Shown here one piece after another: positions 38,494-48,886 of a stretch of DNA of 64,000 bases (positions are counted from its first letter, which is position 1; each line of letters begins with the position of its first letter). The stretch spans positions 186,001 through 250,000 of the forward strand of contig JBCAMK010000013.1 of the NCBI GenBank assembly GCA_038503065.1. Direction: 5' to 3'. A program made the translations under genes and the position numbers. Source of the DNA: Paragyromitra xinjiangensis (taxonomy: Eukaryota > Ascomycota > Pezizomycetes > Pezizales > Discinaceae). The notes beneath the pieces are model-generated. The model worked only from the letters and a program-made list of their open reading frames with translations, was not told where the DNA came from and made no database searches.

Positions 38494-41400
38494 TATATGC
38501 CGATGAACAGGAGGAGGAACCTACACAAAAAAACACCAAAGATCATGAACATTAGCAATTTGATGCTTTCTGGATGCCTTGTATGGCTCTATCAACACTC
38601 ACGATGTAATTAGACTCAGGAATCCCTCAAAATTCCTGGTCGTAGAGACAACAAATGAGTGTAGATGTAAACACAGCCAACAGCAACCGTTGTCGTCGTC
38701 GCTAACGAAGGAAGTTAAAGAAGACCAGGCGACTTCTTCCCGCTCAAGGAATTTAACAAAATGCGACAGACTGGTACGCAGATACCAGGGTTCCTTTTGC
38801 CCAAAAGACTGATGTCACAGTACGATAACAAACACAGATAAACAAACGACCGTCAACTTCGTGAGCAGGAAAGCGACAGCAGCGCACAGCTATCGAAGAG
38901 CTATACAGGCTGGGGAAGCCAAAGCGAGAGGAAGGGAGGGGGCGAGGAGGAATGGGCGATGATGGCGGTAAAATTAAAGACGGAGGACAGGGGCATGCAA
39001 AATGCTGGGAAGACACTCGGACAACGGGCGAGCAAACAAACAACACACGAGTCAAACAAGAACGAAGCGAGTGAGAGCGGGTGAGAGACTAGCGAGTGAG
39101 GAGCCAGTCCGAGCGGGCGGGCGAGAGCGAGCGAGCGAGCGAAGATGCCAACTGGTAGAGCGAGAAAGATACACAACAGCGAGGGACGCAAACAGAAAAC
39201 GATCGAACGACGATAGACCCCGGCAAGGTTGTTCACTCACTCCATATGGGCTGCCATGCGAGAAACGCTTCCCCCTTCCCTGCGGCCTTTCTGGGGAAAT
39301 GCTAGTTCCTGTACATATGGGGACTGGTGCCGCCTGCCATTCTCCCCATTGGCCTTGTCTCCACCTTCGGAGCGTTCCAAGAAAAAAGGGGTTGATGCGA
39401 GATGCTGTGCCCCTATTTTTAGCTTGTTGCCACAGGAACCGATGACAAACAGCTGAATCGGCAATCACAGTAAACTTCTCGCTTGGAGATTAGCTATCAG
39501 AGCCGCACTAGGTACTGAATTTTCATCTCGATCTTGAGAGCCAAGGATTGGCGCGCGAGTTTATTCCATCAAAACCAAAACCGTAGACGATAGCTGAACA
39601 ATGAAGCTCCTTTGAGACCTCTCTTCTGGATAAGATCCTCCCGCCAATCTCGGAGTCTTTCCCCACAACTTAGGCTAGAAAAAACCCCGTAATTACAATG
39701 ACGGCGGGATTCACTTACGCCCCATTCCAACTCCCGTAGCCGGCAGCCGTGAGCGAGCACAGACTTCGGAATAAAAACCCAAAAATCGGGATCCCGAGTA
39801 CCCCCAAGCACAGGTCCCGAGTCTGGGCCCCACGGCACATGGACCTTTCCCCCAAACCGTTAAATTTAAGGAGGTTAGTCTACCGGTAATTACTCCATTC
39901 CGATCCGGGAATTCCGGAGACCCTGCATAAAGCGGTTGCGAAATTGCCGGCGATCAAAGCATTTCTCGAAGCTGGACGAATCTGGAAGGAGAGGGTGTCC
40001 GGAATGGTTAAGCGCGATATGGCGCGTTCCAACATTGGCCGCCATGCTGCGAGTCATAAATCGTGATGTTAGGGGTCAATGATGGCTGCGCTCAGGCGAA
40101 AATTTCGTTAATTTTACATGGAGTCTTTGTAAGCTGGTTCTGTAAACGGCTCCGCGAGTTTCAAACCTTAAATTCTAAAGGGAAAGCCGCCATCTGCGCC
40201 AAGCTTTAAAACTTCATTAGGGTTTGCACCAGCCGCCAGCCGACCAAAGCTCAACTTCACCGCGACACCCTGCGACAAACCACATCCCACTTCAAACCTG
40301 AACCTCCATCAAGACATTTCGTCGAGACTGTTCGATCCATCAAGGCTATTCCGTTGATACACTCTCTTCTTCAAACATAATCCAGCCATCAGAATTTGAT
40401 GTCTAACAGTACATTTCCATCCCATCAATCAGCCACCAAGAATTTGATGCCGAATGAGTCAATATTCATCCTCCTTGGCGAATTAACGCTACATACACCA
40501 ACCACAAGACCTGTGCTACCGCAGGACGGGAAATATCCACCGCCCATGTCACAAGCCTATCTCTGCTAGTCACAACATTTATCGACCATATGATATAGCT
40601 ACTGGGTACATACACATCTATACATTGCATCTACGCACGATGAGGGCGTTACTGAGCAATCTTTATCGAAGCAATATTGCACAATAAAAGGCTGCAACGA
40701 TGTTCAGGGAAAACAATCATGAAAGACAGAGTCTACAGTACATCCTCGACACATACCACTAGCAAGCTCACTGTATCAGAGGCGAGAGAGCAAACAATGG
40801 TCGTTATGAAATCTACTCTACAGTCTGCTAGCCGATTAGCCATGAGCAAAATTCATCAGAATTGACTGTTTCACCGCATGAAGCGACCTCAAAAACGATA
40901 ATGGCGATAAAGCCGGCAATTCCATTTGGACGTTCAGAAACATTGGGTCCCTGGTTTGCATTCAATAAATGATGGAAACAGTACAACCGAACGTCGACGC
41001 CAGAGGCTACAGATCATGGGTGTCTGAGAGTATCAAAGCCTCTCCCTCTTTTCAGCACCTGGCTGCCATCACTCGTGGTATCACTGGTGACTGGAGCCGC
41101 TGAATCAACTCCAGTTATTCGGAAATGTGGATTAGCGATTAACTTACATTCTTCTGGGGGTTGTATTTTACGATAAATCAATCAAACTGAAATTCATTGA
41201 GGGTCATTGTCATGAGATATCAGAAATTCTAGCTCAGCATCATGGTAAGTCATTGCCTTTTCTTACTTGTTTCAATCATTTAATTCGTTTCTCTTCTAGG
41301 TACAAGAATTGCGAATAGGACAGAAGAACTAGAAGCAAATATTGCCTCACCCAGCCATAAAATATTACCTTCTGTTTGAATAGGCTTCATCATAGCCGAC

Positions 41401-41577
41401 GAGATGCCAGGCCTAAGCATCATCTTCATTCAGAAATAGCTCAATCTGCAGCTCTGTACAATAGGAACCGCCGCTTGCATATGCGTTAACCACGTAAATT
41501 ACCAGATGCCTGCATCAAGTCAAGATCAATTGCTACGGCGTTATATCAAGACACTACTGCCTTATTCCTCTTGCAAC

Positions 41578-41928
41578 CTACGTGAAGTAGAAGTTTGGCC
41601 ATTTCCAAGTATCACCGAAGGATCTAGTGCATTTAGCGCTGGAGTTATGAGTCAATCGTGTAGAAACCTTCGGTGACTGTTCATTGTCAGATTGAGGGTA
41701 TGCATAGGCTATGAAGGCGGCCGAGAAGGATACAATTCCGTATTGCTGGATAGGGGCTGTATTTCCTGAGGAGGTTTGAAATGCATCAACTTTATTCAAT
41801 TGCTATGAGTAGCGCATGGAGAGTATGGCGTCGGCACTTGATAGCAGGGTATCTTCCTCTGGGAGAAACTGGGAAACGTAGAACATGACAGTATCGACCT
41901 CCAACACCAATGTCACATCGCACGGCAT
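41578..41928 (-). pseudogene. Possible degenerate coding segment with one in-frame TAG
   Basis: From ATG at 41928 a 41-codon frame runs into TAG and then continues in the same phase for 74 codons to a stop at 41578. Both halves have protein-like composition (for example GIVSFSAAFIAYAYP in the second half). Either this is a broken gene, or the TAG is the end of an intron (CTCATAG), or the frame is chance. An overlapping plus-strand frame from 41885 could equally be the real one. No family recognised. Confidence 0.25.
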
Positions 41929-42619
41929 CTGCCTCTATGCCCCCGAAGGCACTGTCGGTTCCAATATTATTCTGGAACGCCTCGGATTGATTTACATCAT
42001 TTCTAGTATTCTTACTTTCTGGGGTTTATAGTCTTGGTTATAAGAATGGTCTGTGCCGAGAAAATGGAGAGACTAGAATCATTCAATCAGAAAATTGGTT
42101 AATCATGACACTCAACCCGTGGATTCGTTTCTCTCCGCTAATTTTTTAAAAAACAGCAAGCAAACTCTAAGCACCACCCCAAAAGCATTGTCGAAAACAC
42201 CTTACCTAGGCAATAAAGAAAACGAGCACCCAAACACTCATCATCAACACTCAAATGCCTCTTCATTTGCAGTCGCATTACCAGCCTTCAATTTTTCTCA
42301 TTTGACGCTACAAACTACACCTTTTCCGTAGAGTCTGTTTCAAGTATTCCCTCCATTGGAACAACTCATACCTCCTGGCTATTTTGTTATAGCATCTGTC
42401 TAGTAGGGATCCTGCAACAGTCGCAGATATTGGCTAATTCGGTAGTAACGACAATCTACTAACTTGTCATACTAGGTCATCCACTAAGAAGTTCCCGAAT
42501 CTCTTTGATATTGGACGAAGAATACCTCCTTTGGTAGCGCTAGACTCCGGCCAATACGCATTTATTAAGTCCAATAGAGTTTACCAAAGTCATCAAATAT
42601 CACTCACATCTTGTTCTAG

Positions 42620-42686
42620 GACTGCATACGTAGTAGCAGTAGTAGTAGTAGTAGTAGTAGTAGTAATTCATTAAGACTGCATACGT
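42620..42686. repeat. AGT/GTA microsatellite inside a 12-bp direct repeat
   Basis: About ten AGT units (42631-42665, with one CAG interruption) are flanked by two perfect copies of GACTGCATACGT at 42620-42631 and 42675-42686. Confidence 0.9.
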
Positions 42687-45600
42687 TCTAACGGGCTTGG
42701 ATTTTACTAAAGAAGGGGTAATATTAACATGTGGGTGGGGGTAAATATAGGCGTAACGGGAGTAGCAGATTACTCCATTGGATCTACAAAAGCAACCTGG
42801 AAGAAACTAGAGGTACCGTATAAACTCGAAAAATTCGTTAGCCCCTTGGCACGCGAGGCGTCGGCGAGCGAGGGGATCTTCTTACTTCGCTTTCTCACTG
42901 CTCAAATAGCAAGGACGGCTCTTACGATAACTTGCACTTTTAGGTTAGTTTGCCACCTTTTGCGTCGTTTGGAGACCCACTCAGTGCCACTTATCGACGA
43001 CTCGGATGCCAAGGAGCTAACGAATTTTTCGAGTTTATATATACGGTAGACGTCACATCTCTAAGATAAACACAGTCTATAAGATGAAGTTATCAATAGA
43101 TAATGTATTGGTCGTCCTTAAAAGTAATACTAAAATCGAGATAGAAAGCGTAGTCAGAAGATAATGTTCTAAAGATATACAATGACAAACAACATTAGAC
43201 ATTTATATGCTAGCGCTGACATGACGACGACGAATCTTGGGGATCCGCCGAAATACCTCCAACCGAGATATGCAAGTAACTGCTGTCAATCAGTATTTTT
43301 CTGTGCTATTAGTTTATTCATGAGCTTTCCCTTCAGAGGTTGGTTAGACCTCAAGATATTTCAGGGTCCTCTTCTAAGCCATGTGTAACAAAGAGGCATT
43401 TTTGTGGAACCTGATACGACGACCGGGTACAGCCTAATAGGTCTGAGACGTGTCAATAGTTGAGGAAGTATGTATTACAGGTCAACTCGGTGCTGTATCA
43501 CAATGTTGTTCGTGGGGTGTTTGCGGTATAGGGGGGTCTAGAGGAGATCGCTCGGGAGCGGAAGAGAAAGCACAGGCGTCATTGACTCCTGAACTCAGTT
43601 CTTCCAAAACGTTTGTTTTTGCACTAAGAGCTTAGAATTGCTCAATGGAAGTCGAAAGAAGGTTTCCGGAGATACGGGTCTGGAGGCCCGGAGGTTAAGG
43701 AATAACGTCATTTTTTTATTTTTACTTCTGAGGTTTTAGTGTTCCTCTGCTCTGATCTAACCGTGCTCACGGAAAAATAAAATCTGCATTTCAATTGGAA
43801 GAAGTAGCTTCAATACGGCTTCACGAGAACACCAGAATCTGACAATCTGTACGCGCGTCGACGTCCGTTAGTTTATTGAGCACAGGACGCGTATGTTACC
43901 ACACTTCACCGTTAGGAGATCTGTGACCAGGTAGGACGGCACGCTGCGTCCACGTTGTTTCTCTAGATTTTTACTCTGTGACTGTTGCTCGTTAAGATGA
44001 ACCGTATTCGGTCAGGCTGTGCGTGTATCTTTTTGAACCTTTGGTTCGGCTGAATGTAGGAGACGGGGGGCGGAGAGAGTGGATTGACTACCCGCGAGGT
44101 ACGCCTTGGCGCTTGGGCTCCACAGGTGTACCTTATCAAACTTTTTTGCACTTGCGTTGGTTGTGCCTTGGCTGAGCTAAAAAAATCTGTGCGAGATTTG
44201 GATTAACGATCATGTAACAAAGTCACTCTATCAGGTTTAGGGTAAATTGCTATCTCAATGTCTCTTTTTTTTTCTCCGAGCGCGGGTTCCCTAGCGAAAG
44301 AGGTTCCGATCGGATGACCGAGGTCCAATTACTCAAGCTTTGGGTTGCGGCGACTAGCGGCGAGTGGCGGCGAGAGCGAGTACGTTGGGGGAAAGGGGGC
44401 CATAGACAACGGTAATGCCCGCATTGTGTGATCACCAGGAGAGGAAGTGCCCAAGACTCGGCGACTTGAGACCTTTCGTGGACCGCTTTCAAAACCGACC
44501 CCACTTTCATGTTGTCGAACCCTTCCGGCGGGTTGTGGGCGATGTCACATTTCTTTTCTAGTGTATTTCATCCCCTGCTGCCCCGCGGTTACCAGAATCT
44601 CCGAGCTGCAAGCACTCCACTTCCTTCCTAAAATAGAACCTCACTGGCGCAATTCAGGAGTCCTAAGAGCAATCCTTGGGCTTTACGGATTTTTTATGCC
44701 CGGAGACTAGATCCTTGAGAAAGAGGAGGGAAATAACGGGGTTGATATGGCTATCCCACCTTCTTCATGATCATTTCCCGTCGCCAGCGTTTCAATCTTG
44801 GTACATATGATGGATGACTGAGGGCTGGGACGGATCTTGACCCGGATCCCCTTTCTTTGGTCCAAAGGACGGTTGTCACGGTTCCGCGATCAGTTAGGTA
44901 AAGAAGCGAGCAGCTCAGGCTATCCAAAACACCGCCGCCCATCACCTTTAACTTCGCTCAAAGACTTAAAAGGCTCTCCTGAAACGCCAACACAGGGAAG
45001 GGCAAAGAAAAAAGTCATGAAATTCCCTCTACTCTAGGTTTCCAATGGGCAACCGCCGAAACTGACGTTGGTCGTGGTCTTCGGCTAAGCCAAATCGACC
45101 GAGGGGAACCCGGATGGGGGAAGACTGGGGGAAAAAAGAAAACCATCTGACCTGCTTCTGTAGTCTGCTTTCGCTACTCCCCGGTCTGTGCGGTAGCCTG
45201 TAAGGAAGGACCCTGGATCATCGTGTCCTTCTGCTTCTCCTCCACCATCTTAGTCTCGCCACCTCGTTCGTTACTCTGATACTCTTGCTTGCTTGCTCGT
45301 TCAAGGGCTTTCAGTGAGGCCAGCAGGGAAGTCGTGATCCCCTCGTACAGCCATTCGTTTTCTCTAGGGAACCCATACTTCCCCAGCCATTTTCGCTTTA
45401 CGCAAGATCTCCTGTTCCCCCATCGTTCGGCTACCTGCTTGCTTGCTACAGTCCAGTTATACGATTTGCGATTTCACGCATCTTCCCGTTTGTTGCTTTT
45501 TCCATCTTGCCTATTTCCTGTTGTATTTCCTTCACCCAGCCGCAAAGAACCGGGACCAGGGACCCTCCTAGCCAATCCAGTTCCTTTTTCGATTCACGAT

Positions 45601-46474
45601 TCCATTCTGGCTTCGAAAGAATCTCTGCTACACAAAAGCCTTGTGTAGCATAGCTTGCGCCCATTTTATACATTCAGGGTTAAGGTGTTCAGAGGACAGT
45701 GCCCACGCCAGCCGCATTGGACTTTCAGTACTCTTTTCTGCGTCCTGCACGTCTGTCTTCTCAGGCCAGTAGCTGAGTTTTTTTCTTTTCGAAAAGTGAG
45801 AGCCTTTTCTGGTTCTTGCTACAGCCTCGTTGTCTCCACGGATCTCATATAGTCGCTCGCTTCCGTTTCGTTTTTCCTAGTTTTTCACTTTTGGTAGGTT
45901 CATTAGGCGTTGGAAAGAGCACTTTTTATCCCGTCGATCGCAGTTGGTCGAATTAGCTGGTAACGGTAAGCCTCGAGATGTTGCTTTTCATGTACCTTAC
46001 AGGCCAAACTGCAGGTTGAAAGCTGACTGGGTTCTGATTCCTCAGGTTCCCCATCCCAGAAGATAAATCTACCACCATCTTTCGCAGATTTCAGCGATCG
46101 TGCAGCACGCAGCTAGCAATCAAGAAACCGCGATAACTCAGCTGCTGTATCTCTTAGGGCTGAGGTTAGAGATTATTACTGGTTCCCGAGCTGCTTGGAC
46201 ACCCGAAGAATTGGAACTGTAGCTGTGTGTTTCGGACACTTTGGTATCTCGGACAGCTGAGACACGGGAGAACTAGAGGTTAGCGGTGACTAGGAAATAC
46301 GGTAGGAGGAAATTTTGAGGAGAGCCTTCTGTATTGGAGGGTTTTCTGCCACTTTCGTAAAGTTGGGAAATTTCTTGGTCTATAATTTTTACTGGAGCCA
46401 ATTTTTCCGAACGAGGGTTTTCGAGCAGTAGTTTGCAAGATATATCGAGCGCAGTATCTGAAGCAGCATCAGCA

Positions 46475-48886
46475 ATGACGGAAACAATATCCCGTGAAGG
46501 CTACTCAGCACCAATGCCAGCATCTCCAGTGTCGTCACGGAATTCAATGTCGTCTTTACACCGCAAATCCATTTCACCGACGTCACCCGTTTATGCGAAT
46601 CAGCAGGGCTTTCCATTGAAGGATGACCCTGGGGATGAAGATACGCAACGAAACCCCTACCCCTCGCCTGAGCATGCCCGACCCAATTGGGTGACGCAAG
46701 GGTCCGCCCAACAGTATCAACAGAGGCTTCCCACCTTCAACGGACGTGTACAATCCGTACAATCTCTTGAGTCTCGCGACCTTCAAACCCCGTCACCCGA
46801 CCTTACACTTGAATTGGAGGCTCGTAGACAGAGTGACCCTCCTATACGAGCCCCCCTCGCCTCTCCTGTCTTTCGATCACATACAACCCATCAAGCTGGC
46901 CCAATGCCGCAACCACAGAGTGCAATAATATCGTCTGGAGAGAGCCCTCGCTCGTCGAAAAGTTCATCAGATTTTGAGGAGCAGCTTCCCGGCCATGAGT
47001 CTCCAATAAGTCAAGTTTCATCAGGTGAAGAACAAGTAAAATCACACCCACAACTTCAATACCATCAACAGTTGACAGAGAACGGTAGCAACCATCAAGG
47101 ACGGGGTAACAGCGGCCATTTTGCTGGCAATAACTATCCAGAACGGAATAGCAGCGTCCCTGTTATTGGAAACAATTATCGGGAGCGAAACGGCAGTGGT
47201 CCCCTTGCTAGTAACGGCTATCAAGAGCGGAATGGCAGTGGCCCCCTTCTCAGTAGCAGCTACCAAGAGCGAAATAGTAGCGGTCTTCTTGTCGGAAATG
47301 GAGCACCTCAGTACAGAAGAAGGAACTCGGAATCACCGAATTCAGGTGATGGATTTGGCCAGAGTGCGAAACATTTGGCGGCTCCAGGACAATTTCTCAC
47401 AGTGGCAAGACCTTCATCGATGTACTCAACTTTATCAGCAGATGGCCGAATGAGATCTCCGGGATCACCGCATCAGCGGGCTGTCAGTGCACACTCTTAT
47501 GACAGTCGGCTATCTTCGTATACGGATTTGACGCAACCTGCACATAACCAAGCGCCACCGCCTGTAGCTTCGTTCGACAATTCCCATTTAAGGGAGCAAG
47601 TTGGCATAAATGCTTCACTGCTTACCAACAAACAGACACTGGAGATGTACCGGACAAATGCAAAGAAATCGCAAGACCCAAGGTTACAGTATGAGTTGGC
47701 TGTATTCATGATACAGGCTGCACAGCTTCAGGATGGTCCTTCCTCTTCACCCAGAGGTTCAGGAGGAGCAAGGGATCTAGAGAGCCCTTACGTAGATAAC
47801 GCACCCCCAAGCGCCTCGAGAAACGAACTCTTGCGTGAAGCTCGATCGATCTTGGAACGCTTATCTAGTAAGATGGCACAAGCTCAGTACTATCTTGCGG
47901 ACGCCTATGCCTCTGGACTCTTTAGCAAAGGGAAAGAAGAGAATGAGAAGGCATTCCCCTTATTTGTTGCCGCGTCAAAACATGGACATGCCGAAGCTGG
48001 ATATCGCGCGGCACTCTGCTACGAATTCGGATGGGGTTGTCGAAAAGACCCAGCAAAGGCCGTTCAATTTTACCGACAATCAGCGAGTAAGAACCATCCA
48101 GGGGCAATGACACGACTCGGAATGGCTTGTCTCCGCTCCGATCTCGGTCTACAGGGACGGTATAAAGAGGGTGTGAAATGGCTCAAGCGTGCCACGGATG
48201 TTGCGGATGCCCAGTATCCAACTGCGCCATACGAGCTTGCATGCATGCATGAGACGGGGTTCGGTGATGATGTCTTCCAGGACGAAAGTTATGCCGCGCA
48301 ACTATTCACACAAGCTGCTGAGCTCGGTCATGCTGATGCGTATTATCGAATGGGTGATGCTTATGAGCACGGGAAGCTTCATTGTCCCCGGGACGCGGCG
48401 TTGAGTGTGCACTTCTACACCGGGGCTGCGCAGAGAGGACATGCAATGGCTATGATGGCGTTGTGTGCATGGTATCTTGTTGGTGCAGAACCGGTGTTGG
48501 AGAAGAATGAGGATGAGGCTTATCAGTGGGCGTTGAAGGCATCTGAGTCTGGTATGTTTTCCTTTTTGGTTCTGTTTGAAATATTTAGAGTTGTAATTTG
48601 GCTAACGCTTATCCATATAGGTCTTCCTAAAGCGGAGTACGCCGTTGGATACTTCACCGAGATGGGGATTGGCTGCCGCAGAGACCCGCTAGAAGCCAAC
48701 GTTTGGTACGTCAAGGCCGCCGAGCATGGTGATAAACGCGCCGTTGCAAGATTAAAGGTCATCCATGAAGCGGCTTCCGGATCATCGCCGGCAAAGAAAA
48801 GTAAAAAGAAGGACAAGGAGAAGGATAAGCCGAGAGTCCTTGAGAAAAAGCACGACGGTGATGATAAAGACTGCGTAATTATGTGA
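46475..48886 (+). CDS. Sel1-repeat chitin synthase activator (Skt5/Chs4 type)
   Basis: Predicted 780-residue activator of class IV chitin synthase. Exons are 46475..48551 and 48621..48886; the 69-nt intron starts GTATGT and ends ATATAG. Residues 1 to about 380 are Ser/Pro/Asn/Gln-rich and probably disordered, with a four-copy 14-residue tandem repeat at 47129-47296. From about 467 to 735 run Sel1/TPR-like repeats (patterns such as AxYxLAxxYxxGxGV and AFPLFVAASKHGHAEAGY). A Lys-rich stretch leads to CVIM, a CAAX prenylation box. Yeast Skt5 has the same layout, and its prenylation helps target Chs3. The frame stays open upstream of the chosen ATG to a TTG at 46433 and beyond, so a short upstream exon is possible. 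Confidence 0.92.
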   Translation: MTETISREGYSAPMPASPVSSRNSMSSLHRKSISPTSPVYANQQGFPLKDDPGDEDTQRNPYPSPEHARPNWVTQGSAQQYQQRLPTFNGRVQSVQSLESRDLQTPSPDLTLELEARRQSDPPIRAPLASPVFRSHTTHQAGPMPQPQSAIISSGESPRSSKSSSDFEEQLPGHESPISQVSSGEEQVKSHPQLQYHQQLTENGSNHQGRGNSGHFAGNNYPERNSSVPVIGNNYRERNGSGPLASNGYQERNGSGPLLSSSYQERNSSGLLVGNGAPQYRRRNSESPNSGDGFGQSAKHLAAPGQFLTVARPSSMYSTLSADGRMRSPGSPHQRAVSAHSYDSRLSSYTDLTQPAHNQAPPPVASFDNSHLREQVGINASLLTNKQTLEMYRTNAKKSQDPRLQYELAVFMIQAAQLQDGPSSSPRGSGGARDLESPYVDNAPPSASRNELLREARSILERLSSKMAQAQYYLADAYASGLFSKGKEENEKAFPLFVAASKHGHAEAGYRAALCYEFGWGCRKDPAKAVQFYRQSASKNHPGAMTRLGMACLRSDLGLQGRYKEGVKWLKRATDVADAQYPTAPYELACMHETGFGDDVFQDESYAAQLFTQAAELGHADAYYRMGDAYEHGKLHCPRDAALSVHFYTGAAQRGHAMAMMALCAWYLVGAEPVLEKNEDEAYQWALKASESGMFSFLVLFEIFRVVIWLTLIHIGLPKAEYAVGYFTEMGIGCRRDPLEANVWYVKAAEHGDKRAVARLKVIHEAASGSSPAKKSKKKDKEKDKPRVLEKKHDGDDKDCVIM
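47129..47296 (+). repeat. 42-bp x 4 in-frame minisatellite
   Basis: Four tandem 42-base units inside the activator gene encode a 14-residue motif of the form (N/S)xYxERNxSxPLxx. The copies differ at synonymous and non-synonymous sites, so the array is not a very recent expansion. Confidence 0.9.

Larger units (their letters stand above)
38494..46474. other. Gene-poor tract between divergent chitin synthase and activator
   Basis: About 8 kb. The chitin synthase leader side (38.5-39.4 kb) is purine-rich with a GCGA run near 39119-39142. The stretch from about 45.1 to 46.4 kb is C/T-rich, a likely promoter and leader for the activator. Between them are a (GTA)n microsatellite at 42.64 kb and a possible degenerate coding segment at 41.6-41.9 kb, both listed. 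I see nothing else that I can support. Confidence 0.5.

Noticed and set aside
39002..39468. Overlapping frames on both strands upstream of the chitin synthase
   Set aside because: They follow from GCGA-type low complexity and purine bias in the leader region.
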